12,718 bases of DNA from Algisphaera sp039180025 (GTDB lineage: Bacteria > Planctomycetota > Phycisphaerae > Phycisphaerales > Phycisphaeraceae). Each line of letters starts with the position of its first letter. The first letter of the stretch is position 1. Below, piece after piece: positions 6,085 to 11,759 of this stretch. Both the position numbers and the translations under genes were made by a program. Under the pieces are notes generated by a model. That model had not been told where the DNA came from and did no database searches. It saw nothing but the letters and a program-made list of their open reading frames with translations. The stretch spans positions 1 to 12,718 of the forward strand of contig JBCDDZ010000072.1 in NCBI GenBank assembly GCA_039180025.1. The letters are read 5' to 3'.

Positions 6085-7517
6085 GTGTCCTAGGGGCCCG
6101 GATCGGGTCGAATCGTGGCGCGTTCATGGGTTCGCAGCTCGGCGCATTTGGCGGAGGCGTCCCGTCGGGCTGCCTGGCGATCACTTACGCTCGCTACGAC
6201 TACGAGCAGCCGAACAAGCTGGGCGCGCTGGTGGGGGCCGCCGAGATCCCCGCAGACGGTACGTTTGACGTCCCGATCGAAGACTACCTGTTGCCCGATT
6301 ACGTGCTCCCGCCCGATCAGGAAATCGGGTTGCGCGGCGTGTTATGTTCCGCGAGTTGGGACGGCTCGGCCGCTTTCGCCGGCGGCAGCGGATATAAGAT
6401 TGCGCGGTTCGACCAGCAGCGTAATCAGCTGTGGATCACGGACGACTACCCGGAGGGATGGCGTCCGGTGACCACGACGACAGGGCTCGCCAACTTCCCG
6501 ATCGGGCGGGCGACGGTGATGACCTGCCCCTATAACATCGTGTACTACGAGGGGTCGAGCAGCCCGGTGGCGAACAACCAGAGGTCACTGTTTCGGTACA
6601 ACGAACTCGGCGGCTTTCTGGGTGCCGACGAACCGCCCTTTGCGATTCGGACCCTGAATAATCGGCTGGCGCAATCGTACGTCGACCCCAACGTCTCCCC
6701 GTGGGGCCGGATCGTGACGACGCAACACGGCGGGAACAACGATCAGAAAGGCTACTGGGTAGTGATCCTCGGACGGAACGGCGCGGGTGATAATTTCTAC
6801 TCAGGCTGGCAGCGCGTCGCGTCTGGAAGTTCACAAAGCCTTGGCCCCATCAGCTATCACTACGAACTCGACCAGCCCAACAACACGTTCTACCGCTGCG
6901 GGGTCGAGGTCAATCCCACGGTTCCCGGCCCCCACAACTGCGGCCGTCTTTCGGCCTGGTCGATGAGCTACTTGGCCCCGAATCCGCCGGCCACTACCTA
7001 CGGCGTCAATCTGACGGTGACAGATACCTACGACGATCTGATCAACGATGCGGCGTGCATCCCGTACATGTCGAAGCGGTGGGACGACGCGGACTCGGGG
7101 ACCAGATATCTCTACGTGTACGCCATCAAAGTCGTCGTCGATGCTGAGTTTGTGCCCCCTGGGGATTTGCAGTACACGCAGTACGACGTCCACCAGCGGC
7201 TCTATCGGATTGACCTCGACGCGCGGCAACTCGTCGCCACGATCGAACGGACTGCCGGCGCCCCGGTGAGCTTGAGTCCGAACTCGAATCTTACGCCTCA
7301 TCCTCTGGATATTGATTCGACCGGTCGGGTCTACTGGGCGACCTTCGATTCCACGTTGAACGAGCGCGAAGCCAAAACCCCAAACGGCAACACTGGCGTC
7401 TTCGCGCCTCGGGTCAAGGTCGAGTGCTTGAGCAGCGACCTGCAAACCACACACTGGTCCATGCGCGGAGCGACGGACGAGTGGTCACGGGTCTTCAGCC
7501 TCGCGGTGTCCCTCTAA
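6081..7517 (+). CDS. Large beta-rich phage tail protein, candidate receptor-binding protein
   Basis: The gene codes for 478 residues, is last in the tail operon, and overlaps the previous gene by ATGA. The first 30 residues are glycine-rich (GARIGSNRGAFMGSQLGAFGGG), as in proteins that dock onto a tail tip. After that, short repeated strand patterns recur: YKIARFDQQRNQLWITDD, SLFRYNELGGFLG, RLYRIDLDARQLVATIE, DIDSTGRVYWATFDS. They resemble blades of a beta-propeller, a fold used in some receptor-binding proteins, but this is by eye and blade boundaries are unclear. No enzymatic motif was found. Codon third positions have more A/T than the upstream tail genes, consistent with faster divergence or exchange. 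No plausible host-recognition domain can be named. Confidence 0.6.
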   Translation: MSVLGARIGSNRGAFMGSQLGAFGGGVPSGCLAITYARYDYEQPNKLGALVGAAEIPADGTFDVPIEDYLLPDYVLPPDQEIGLRGVLCSASWDGSAAFAGGSGYKIARFDQQRNQLWITDDYPEGWRPVTTTTGLANFPIGRATVMTCPYNIVYYEGSSSPVANNQRSLFRYNELGGFLGADEPPFAIRTLNNRLAQSYVDPNVSPWGRIVTTQHGGNNDQKGYWVVILGRNGAGDNFYSGWQRVASGSSQSLGPISYHYELDQPNNTFYRCGVEVNPTVPGPHNCGRLSAWSMSYLAPNPPATTYGVNLTVTDTYDDLINDAACIPYMSKRWDDADSGTRYLYVYAIKVVVDAEFVPPGDLQYTQYDVHQRLYRIDLDARQLVATIERTAGAPVSLSPNSNLTPHPLDIDSTGRVYWATFDSTLNEREAKTPNGNTGVFAPRVKVECLSSDLQTTHWSMRGATDEWSRVFSLAVSL

Positions 7518-7653
7518 GCGAGCGCGGACAACCTTCGCGCGCAGGCCCAGCACCGCGAGCAGTGCGCGAGAGTGAGGCATCGACCGCGCCCAGGACTGTC
7601 CTTTCGGGTGGTGGCCAGACCTCAAAAAAAATTGACCTTAGGAGTACGATCGC

Positions 7654-7682
7654 TTGACAAAATTAACGTTTAACGTTAATTT
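7654..7682 (+). promoter_or_regulatory. Promoter of the higBA-A cassette, likely leaderless
   Basis: A perfect -35 box TTGACA (7654-7659) is followed after 17 bases by TAATTT (7677-7682), a weaker -10 box. With normal spacing transcription would start at about 7689, the A of the toxin ATG, so the transcript would have no leader. No ribosome binding site is present before that ATG, which agrees. Confidence 0.6.
7660..7682. promoter_or_regulatory. 23-bp palindromic operator for autoregulation of the toxin-antitoxin cassette
   Basis: The arms AAATTAACGTT and AACGTTAATTT are exact inverted repeats around one central T (7671). The palindrome fills the spacer and covers the -10 box, so a bound dimer would block transcription. 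HigA-type antitoxins are known to repress their own promoter through such sites. The AT-rich palindrome stands out from the GC-rich surroundings. Confidence 0.65.
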
Positions 7683-7688
7683 ATCCGC

Positions 7689-7970
7689 ATGATCGTTTCC
7701 TTCAACGACAAGCAGACCGGCCGGCTTTTCAACGACGAGCCCGTGAAACGTTGGAGTGGACCGATCCGTCGCACCGCCCGGATGAAGCTTGATATCCTCG
7801 ACGCGGCGGCGGTGTTGTCGGACCTCCGTACACCGCCGGGCAACCGGCTCGAAGCGCTGCGGGGCGATCGCCGCGGCCAGCACAGCATCCGCATCAATCA
7901 GCAGTGGCGTATCTGTTTCCGGTGGAACAACAACAACGCTCACGACGTGGAGATCGTCGATTACCACTGA
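7689..7970 (+). CDS. higB: HigB-like toxin (RelE/ParE superfamily mRNA interferase)
   Basis: The gene codes for 93 residues, the usual HigB length. The sequence carries the family pattern throughout: MIVSFNDKQTGRLFNDEP at the start, then RTARMKLDILDAAAVLSDL, the conserved PPGNRLEALRGDRRGQHSIRIN block, QWRICFRW and the C-terminal VEIVDYH. HigB toxins bind the ribosome and cut mRNA during translation; the basic residues and the C-terminal histidine region of the fold contribute to activity. All the usual family motifs are intact, so the toxin is probably active. The first antitoxin gene starts 39 bases downstream, which is the typical higB-higA order (toxin first). The ATG seems to be the transcript start. 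The cassette sits between the tail genes and the integration genes, suggesting prophage cargo. Confidence 0.93.
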   Translation: MIVSFNDKQTGRLFNDEPVKRWSGPIRRTARMKLDILDAAAVLSDLRTPPGNRLEALRGDRRGQHSIRINQQWRICFRWNNNNAHDVEIVDYH

Positions 7971-8009
7971 CCCCAAACACCGCGGCCAAGCCGCGTGGAA
8001 CTATCCATC

Positions 8010-8312
8010 ATGCCCAAGAAACTACCACCCATCCATCCCGGCGAAATCCTGCTCGAAGAGTTCCTGGCCCCCTTGGGAATCAGCCGGGTCCGACTCGCCC
8101 GCGACACGTCCATGCCGCCCAGCCGAGTCGGAAAAATCATCGCCGGCGAACGCGGGATCAGCGCCGAAACGGCGCTGCGTCTGGGCCGCTACTTTGGCAA
8201 CACCGCTCAGTTCTGGATGAATCTCCAGTCCCGCTACGACCTCCGCGTTGCCGAGCACGCGCTGCACAAAACCCTCGACAAAGAAGTCGCCATCCACAAA
8301 GCCGCCGGCTGA
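8010..8312 (+). CDS. higA: HigA-family antitoxin, first copy (XRE helix-turn-helix)
   Basis: The gene codes for 100 residues. It begins with the family signature LPPIHPGEILLEEFL, followed by a helix-turn-helix (SRVRLARDTSMPPSRVGKIIAGER, about residues 25-48) and the HigA ending ISAETALRLGRYFGNTAQFW with LQSRYDL. HigA binds and neutralises HigB and represses the operon by binding the palindrome in its promoter. ATG 8010 is chosen because it gives the standard MPKK start; a GTG at 7995 would add five residues. The ribosome binding site is weak (GGAA), so translation may be coupled to the toxin gene. A second, very similar antitoxin gene follows 76 bases downstream. Confidence 0.92.
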   Translation: MPKKLPPIHPGEILLEEFLAPLGISRVRLARDTSMPPSRVGKIIAGERGISAETALRLGRYFGNTAQFWMNLQSRYDLRVAEHALHKTLDKEVAIHKAAG

Positions 8313-8388
8313 ACCCGGGCTCGGACAGCATCCCCCCGGAAGCACGCCCGGAATTACCCCAAGGAACTAAAACCCGGAGAACGCAGAC

Positions 8389-8697
8389 ATGCCCCGCAAG
8401 CCGAAAAAAATGCCGCCCGTACACCCGGGCGAAGTGCTCAAAACCGAGTTCTTGGACGAACTGGAGATCAGCGCTTATCGCCTCGCCCTGGATACCGGGA
8501 TGCCCGCCAGTCGGATCGGCCGGATCGTCGCCGGCGAGCGGTCTGTGAGCGCGGACACAGCGCTGCGGCTGGCCAAATACTTCGGCACTACGCCCGAGTT
8601 CTGGCTCGATCTACAATCCTACTACGACCTCGAATCCACCCGCGACGCCGTGGGCCGAGAAATCGAACGCAACGTCAAAGCCCGCGCCGCCGGGTGA
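8389..8697 (+). CDS. HigA-family antitoxin, second tandem copy
   Basis: The gene codes for 102 residues with its own ribosome binding site (CCGGAGA, eight bases before the ATG). Aligned by eye to the first copy, about 50 of the first 78 residues are identical, including the PP.HPGE start, the MPxSRxGxIxAGER recognition region and FWxxLQSxYDL. The C-terminal 20 residues differ more, being basic here. Single-toxin cassettes normally have one antitoxin, so this is a tandem duplication or the remnant of a second higBA unit that lost its toxin. No toxin remnant is visible in the 76-bp gap. It may add repression, neutralise another HigB, or protect against other toxins. It looks intact. Confidence 0.9.
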   Translation: MPRKPKKMPPVHPGEVLKTEFLDELEISAYRLALDTGMPASRIGRIVAGERSVSADTALRLAKYFGTTPEFWLDLQSYYDLESTRDAVGREIERNVKARAAG

Positions 8698-8711
8698 ACG
8701 GCGACGCGGGC
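8680..8711 (+). terminator. Hairpin at the end of the higBA-A cassette
   Basis: GCCCGCGCCGCC (8680-8691) and GGCGACGCGGGC (8700-8711) pair over 12 positions with one mismatch and an eight-base loop. It spans the stop codon of the second antitoxin gene and lies between convergent genes. There is no T-run, so termination is inferred from position only. Confidence 0.4.
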
Positions 8712-8754
8712 CACGGATCAGATTCACCGGGGCTAGGTGCGAGCGCCGCCGGCG

Positions 8755-9207
8755 TCACGCCGCGTCGGCGACGCGCAGCGCCGTGAGCGGCCACATGCCC
8801 TCGGCCCCGACGACGTGGCCGCTCACCGAGTCGGCGTCGAGGACGCGCCGCACGCGGACGCTGGCGGCGTCCACGGCCGTCTCCGGGCTGCGGTGGACCC
8901 GGACGACCTCGACCACGTAGCGGCCGCCGGGCGTGTCCAGCCGGGCCGTGTCGCCCGCCTGCCAGTCGCGGACGGGGTGGCGGTCCAAGCCCAACGCGAG
9001 CGCCAGCGGATCGAGCGACGCCTCGACCACCTCATCGAGGTCGTAGAAACCGCTCCCCTCGAACGCGAGGGCGTGGGCGACTTTCGGGGGCAGCGGGGAG
9101 AGATCGCCGATGGACCGGCTATGATCATGCCCGGCCTGAATCGGCCTGGTTACGTTTCGTGTTACGGATGCGGGGACCGAGGCGGCGAGGGTGGAGGGTT
9201 GCGACAT
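8755..9207 (-). CDS. Unrecognised 150-residue protein
   Basis: I do not recognise this protein. The start is ATG 9207 with a GGAGA site nine bases upstream. Residues 1-40 look disordered (serine, proline and histidine rich); residues 40-75 are helical (PPKVAHALAFEGSGFYDLDEVVEASLDPLALALG); residues 78-150 alternate strands with DTARLDTPGGRYVVEVVRVHRS and SVRVRRVLDADSVSGHVVG, like a small beta barrel or SH3-like fold. There are no membrane segments, cysteines or catalytic motifs. It is the last gene of the minus-strand group, 38 bases after a conserved phage protein, and converges with the antitoxin cassette. A role in prophage regulation or host interaction is possible but not shown. Confidence 0.65.
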   Translation of the reverse strand: MSQPSTLAASVPASVTRNVTRPIQAGHDHSRSIGDLSPLPPKVAHALAFEGSGFYDLDEVVEASLDPLALALGLDRHPVRDWQAGDTARLDTPGGRYVVEVVRVHRSPETAVDAASVRVRRVLDADSVSGHVVGAEGMWPLTALRVADAA

Positions 9208-9223
9208 TCTGATGTCTCCATGC

Positions 9224-9264
9224 GGGGGGCCTGGTGAGCGTCAACTCAATCAGCCAGGCCCCCC
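9224..9264. repeat. GC-rich inverted repeat between two minus-strand genes
   Basis: GGGGGGCCTGG (9224-9234) and CCAGGCCCCCC (9254-9264) are exact inverted repeats of 11 bases with a 19-base loop. The loop holds a smaller TGAG/CTCA pair and the stop codon of the upstream minus-strand gene. It is a strong RNA hairpin and may separate expression of the two genes or protect the message. There is no T-run. Confidence 0.7.
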
Positions 9265-9671
9265 TTGGGGTGGGGGTGGGTCGCCGCCGGAACAACCGGC
9301 GGCGGGTGGGCGGGTTGCTCCCGCTCGCGTTGTTTTTGCTCGGCCCAGCGGTCCATCCGCTCGGCCGAGCCGTGGCAGATCATGGGCAGCTCGTTGACCA
9401 TGTAGACGACGATCGGGACGAGGCCACGCTGGGGGCTCGTGTCGGCGGCGGCGACCGCGCCGACCAGGTCGTGGCGAAGCACCGCCGAGACGAAGCCGCC
9501 GGGACGATCGCCGAAGCGGACCCAGTGGTAGAACGCCGAGACGATCGCGGCGGGGATCAGCCGGTAGCGTGGGTCGTGATGCAGGCACCGCGCCGCCTCG
9601 ACCTGGTCGGGCGTGAGCCCGCGGCCGCGTTGGACGTCGTCGAGGGCGGGGTGGTGGTTTTCGAGAATCAT
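9246..9671 (-). CDS. Conserved phage protein of unknown function
   Basis: The gene codes for 141 residues from ATG 9671; a TTG at 9728 lies in a hairpin and gives an atypical extension, so it was not chosen. A pattern that I remember from many phage genomes is clear: the helix FYHWVRFGDRPGGFVSAVLRHDLVGAVAAAD, then LVPIVVYMVNELPMICHGSAERMDRW. That GGFxxAVLxxDLxxAVxxAD ... NExPxxCxGSxE layout is found in small early or regulatory-region proteins with no known role. The last 35 residues are charged then proline-rich and probably disordered. It sits next to the integrase and reads the same way. Its leader holds a strong hairpin and an 11-bp direct repeat. Confidence 0.75.
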   Translation of the reverse strand: MILENHHPALDDVQRGRGLTPDQVEAARCLHHDPRYRLIPAAIVSAFYHWVRFGDRPGGFVSAVLRHDLVGAVAAADTSPQRGLVPIVVYMVNELPMICHGSAERMDRWAEQKQREREQPAHPPPVVPAATHPHPKGGLAD

Positions 9672-9704
9672 GGTGTGCTCTGGCTTGGGGGCGTGGTGTG
9701 CTCT
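9671..9704 (-). promoter_or_regulatory. Direct repeat AGAGCACACCA in the leader of the conserved phage gene
   Basis: On the minus strand AGAGCACACCA occurs at 9704-9694 and again at 9681-9671, 23 bp apart from start to start (about two helical turns). The second copy runs into the ATG. This spacing suits a protein binding on one DNA face, so a repressor operator is possible. Confidence 0.35.
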
Positions 9705-9727
9705 CACGCCTACCAGGCGTGAGAGCA
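9699..9727. repeat. Perfect 13-bp stem hairpin with 3-base loop
   Basis: TGCTCTCACGCCT (9699-9711) pairs exactly with AGGCGTGAGAGCA (9715-9727) around ACC. It lies between the integrase 3' end and the next minus-strand gene. No T-run follows on either strand, so a simple terminator is doubtful; an RNA element or a protein-binding palindrome is equally possible. Confidence 0.75.
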
Positions 9728-9764
9728 AAGTTGGCGGCTTACCGGCCCCCGGAAACGCGGGACC

Positions 9765-9792
9765 GGTGCCCGCCTACTGGTGCCCGCCTACT
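9765..9792. repeat. Exact 14-bp tandem duplication at the integrase 3' end
   Basis: GGTGCCCGCCTACT occurs twice back to back (9765-9778 and 9779-9792). The second copy contains the integrase stop codon. It could be a replication slip or part of a recombination region; nothing else supports a function. Confidence 0.75.
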
Positions 9793-11026
9793 GGGCGAGC
9801 CTCAGCCGGAACGGGCCGCCGTCTTCGGGGGGCGGTTGGTTGGGGTGGCTCCGGCGGTTCATCCGCTGGATCAACTCGCGGCGGGCGCGGGCCTCGCCGT
9901 GCAGATAATTCTCCGTGGTCGAAAAGTGTCGGTGGCCGCCGGCGTGCTGGGCCCCGCGGACGTCGATCGACGCCGCGTCGGTCAGGAACGCGTGGCGGAG
10001 CTGCCGCGGCGTCATCGGCGGCAGGCCGTGACGCTTCAGCGACCGGACCGTGGCCTGATACATCGCCGAGCGAGCGTGGATCGGGTTCTTCGCCCGCCAG
10101 GTAAACAGCCGCTCGTCCGGGTCGTACTCGGTGGCGAAGCTCAGAGTCGATTGCCCGCCGTCGTAGGACCGCAGGGCGACCGCCTCGTCGAACAGCTCGG
10201 CCGCGCGGTCGGTGAACGTCACCACTCGCGGGCTCGCGTCGGCGTGTTCGGTCTTAAATTCGGCGGGCTCGTACTCGTAGACCTCGACGTCGCGGCCCTC
10301 GTCATCGACGTAGCCGACCCGCCGCACGTCGCACGGCCGGAGGATCACGATCTCGATCGGCCGCATTCCCGTTTCCCAACCCAGCTCGAGCGCGACCGCC
10401 AGGAGCATCCGCTCGCGTCGGCGTCGGCGGTTGGCGGCCGACTTGGCGGGCAGCTTCGCCGCGTCGCCGCGGATCGCCTCGACCAGGCGGTGCAGCTCGC
10501 CGCCGTCGGCCGGCGAGACGCGGGTCGAGCGCCGGGCCGTGGTCTTGCCTCGCCGCAGCGGCTTACACCGGCGTAACTCGTTCACCACGTCGGCCGAGAG
10601 CAACCTCTCGTCTTCGGCCCACTCCACCATCTTCAGCACCAGCTGCCGACAGGTGTTGATGTGCGCGACCGTCCACGGCTGGCCGCGGCGGTTGCGTTTG
10701 GCGAGCAGGTGCCGCTGGTAGTCGGCCAGGTCCTCGCGCCGCAGCTCCTCGACGTGCAGTTCGGCGAGCCGACGCACCGGCTCGCCGCCCGCCCCCGGAA
10801 GGTCCTGCGCCAGCAGGTTGAGCTGCGGCAACACTTCCGGGGGCGTGGCGGTGCCGGTGGGCTCGCGGCCGAGCAAGGCCTCGCCCGAGATCTCGACCTC
10901 GAGCAGGTAGTCGGTCGCGGCCTTGATGGCCGACTGCTGCGAGGTTGGCCGGCCGTGCTTGACGTATTCCTCCGACGCGTAGCGGCGGTAGCGCGAAACC
11001 AAATTTGACAGGCGTAACACGGGCAT
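9788..11026 (-). CDS. Tyrosine recombinase (phage integrase)
   Basis: The protein has 412 residues from ATG 11026, chosen because an AAGGAGG site lies 11 bases upstream; longer readings upstream look non-coding. Residues 60-160 form the helical core-binding domain (HVEELRREDLADYQRHL, AHINTCRQLVLKMVEWA). The catalytic domain shows box I ETGMRPIEI with Arg222, the beta-hairpin lysine in EFKTEH (Lys258), box II MTPRQLRHAF with Arg344, GGH with His365, and the nucleophile Tyr374 in TTENYLH. In box II the usual His of HxxR is Arg341, a change also seen in some other tyrosine recombinases. The enzyme would integrate and excise the element by site-specific strand exchange. It points away from the zinc-finger genes and towards the toxin-antitoxin cassette. 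No tRNA target is visible in this window. Confidence 0.9.
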   Translation of the reverse strand: MPVLRLSNLVSRYRRYASEEYVKHGRPTSQQSAIKAATDYLLEVEISGEALLGREPTGTATPPEVLPQLNLLAQDLPGAGGEPVRRLAELHVEELRREDLADYQRHLLAKRNRRGQPWTVAHINTCRQLVLKMVEWAEDERLLSADVVNELRRCKPLRRGKTTARRSTRVSPADGGELHRLVEAIRGDAAKLPAKSAANRRRRRERMLLAVALELGWETGMRPIEIVILRPCDVRRVGYVDDEGRDVEVYEYEPAEFKTEHADASPRVVTFTDRAAELFDEAVALRSYDGGQSTLSFATEYDPDERLFTWRAKNPIHARSAMYQATVRSLKRHGLPPMTPRQLRHAFLTDAASIDVRGAQHAGGHRHFSTTENYLHGEARARRELIQRMNRRSHPNQPPPEDGGPFRLRLAQ

Positions 11027-11087
11027 CAACTTCCCGGCCTCCTTGCACAAACTGGAGGAACGGCCGGGCATGGCGTGACGCCTTCCA

Positions 11088-11107
11088 CCCCCGGAAGCTT
11101 CCGGGGG
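11088..11107. repeat. 20-bp perfect palindrome upstream of the integrase
   Basis: The arms CCCCCGGAAG and CTTCCGGGGG meet at an AAGCTT centre with no loop. It lies 62 bases before the integrase start. Being a DNA palindrome it is a good dimer-binding site, for example for a repressor or excision factor. Confidence 0.7.
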
Positions 11108-11122
11108 GCCTGGCCGAGAGCG

Positions 11123-11165
11123 TGGCCCCCACCCGTGGGCATGAGCCGCCGGGGGGTGGGGGCCA
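11123..11165. repeat. 12-bp inverted repeat upstream of the integrase
   Basis: TGGCCCCCACCC (11123-11134) pairs exactly with GGGTGGGGGCCA (11154-11165), with a 19-base loop. Together with the neighbouring palindrome it forms a structured leader for the integrase message or a clustered binding region. Confidence 0.7.
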
Positions 11166-11348
11166 ACAGGCGCAGCCACCGCCGTACACTGGCGGCAGCC
11201 GACGGCCCGAGGTGCAGTCTCGGTCCAGCGGTCAGGGCTCGGGCGACGCGCGATCCAGAGGCGTCGGCCGGGCCCGTTTTTCGGGATGTTGTCCGACCCG
11301 GAAGGCCAGAGCGGGGGCGGGAACCCCGTGAACTATGCAACAATAAAA

Positions 11349-11759
11349 TCACGATGCCACCCCCTCGCCGTTAATTTGTTTCGGATCGACGATGTCGCCG
11401 ACCATCACCACGGTCAACACCCCGCCGCCCAGCGCGACCAGCCGCCGCATGTCGTGGGCGGGCAGCTCGATCGCCGCGACGCGGGGCAGCCCGTCGTCGG
11501 TGGCGGCCTCGCAGTCGGACGCCACGATCGGCCGGACGCGGCAGGTCGCGACGGCGTCCCAGAACTGCGGCGGCCGGTGGAGCCGAGCGCGGACGCCCGC
11601 CTCGCCGCCGAGGCGGGACAGCGTCACCCGACACCCGGCCGAGCAGCAGCGGGCGTGGCTCCGCTTCGCCTCGAACCACCGGCCGCACGCCATGCAGCGG
11701 CGGGCGGCGGGGGAACGGGCCGAGAGCGATTCCGGGGTGGAAGAGGCGGGTGAGTTCAT
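11349..11759 (-). CDS. Small zinc-finger protein (136 residues), second of a pair
   Basis: The ATG at 11759 overlaps the stop of the upstream zinc-finger gene (ATGA), so the two are translated together. Residues 22-43 hold a Cys4 motif: CMAC, then 13 residues, then C39 and C43 (RRCMACGRWFEAKRSHARC and CSAGCR). This C-x2-C-x13-C-x3-C spacing is identical to that of the neighbour. The rest contains a strand-rich part (RVAAIELPAHDMRRLVAL, GGGVLTVVMVGDIVD) that I cannot assign. The metal-binding motif suggests nucleic-acid or protein binding. In this place, upstream of the integrase, a regulator or recombination directionality role is possible but only inferred. Confidence 0.7.
   Translation of the reverse strand: MNSPASSTPESLSARSPAARRCMACGRWFEAKRSHARCCSAGCRVTLSRLGGEAGVRARLHRPPQFWDAVATCRVRPIVASDCEAATDDGLPRVAAIELPAHDMRRLVALGGGVLTVVMVGDIVDPKQINGEGVAS

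Larger units (their letters stand above)
11027..11348. other. Gap of about 320 bp upstream of the integrase, with strong inverted repeats
   Basis: No convincing gene is seen on either strand. A minus-strand frame is open through it, but codon third positions are not biased as in real genes nearby. The gap contains two strong GC-rich inverted repeats (11088-11107 and 11123-11165), the integrase ribosome binding site (AAGGAGG, 11038-11044 on the minus strand), and an A/T-rich patch at 11333-11350 that could hold the integrase promoter. Integrase arm or attachment sites could lie here, but I cannot identify them. Confidence 0.5.

Noticed and set aside
6831..7454. Minus-strand 207-residue frame
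   Set aside because: Antisense of the 478-residue tail gene, which has operon coupling.
7591..7630. Terminator before the A-run at 7622-7631
   Set aside because: Only a 5-bp AGGAC/GTCCT stem and the run is A rather than T on the plus strand; no strong hairpin for the tail operon was found.
9698..10576. Plus-strand 292-residue frame over the integrase
   Set aside because: The minus strand carries all tyrosine recombinase catalytic residues, so this frame is an overlap artefact.
11026..11352. Minus-strand 108-residue frame that touches the second zinc-finger gene (GTGA) and the integrase start (TGATG)
   Set aside because: The neat junctions are tempting, but third positions are not biased as in nearby genes, and the frame contains the palindromes. 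Left as non-coding.
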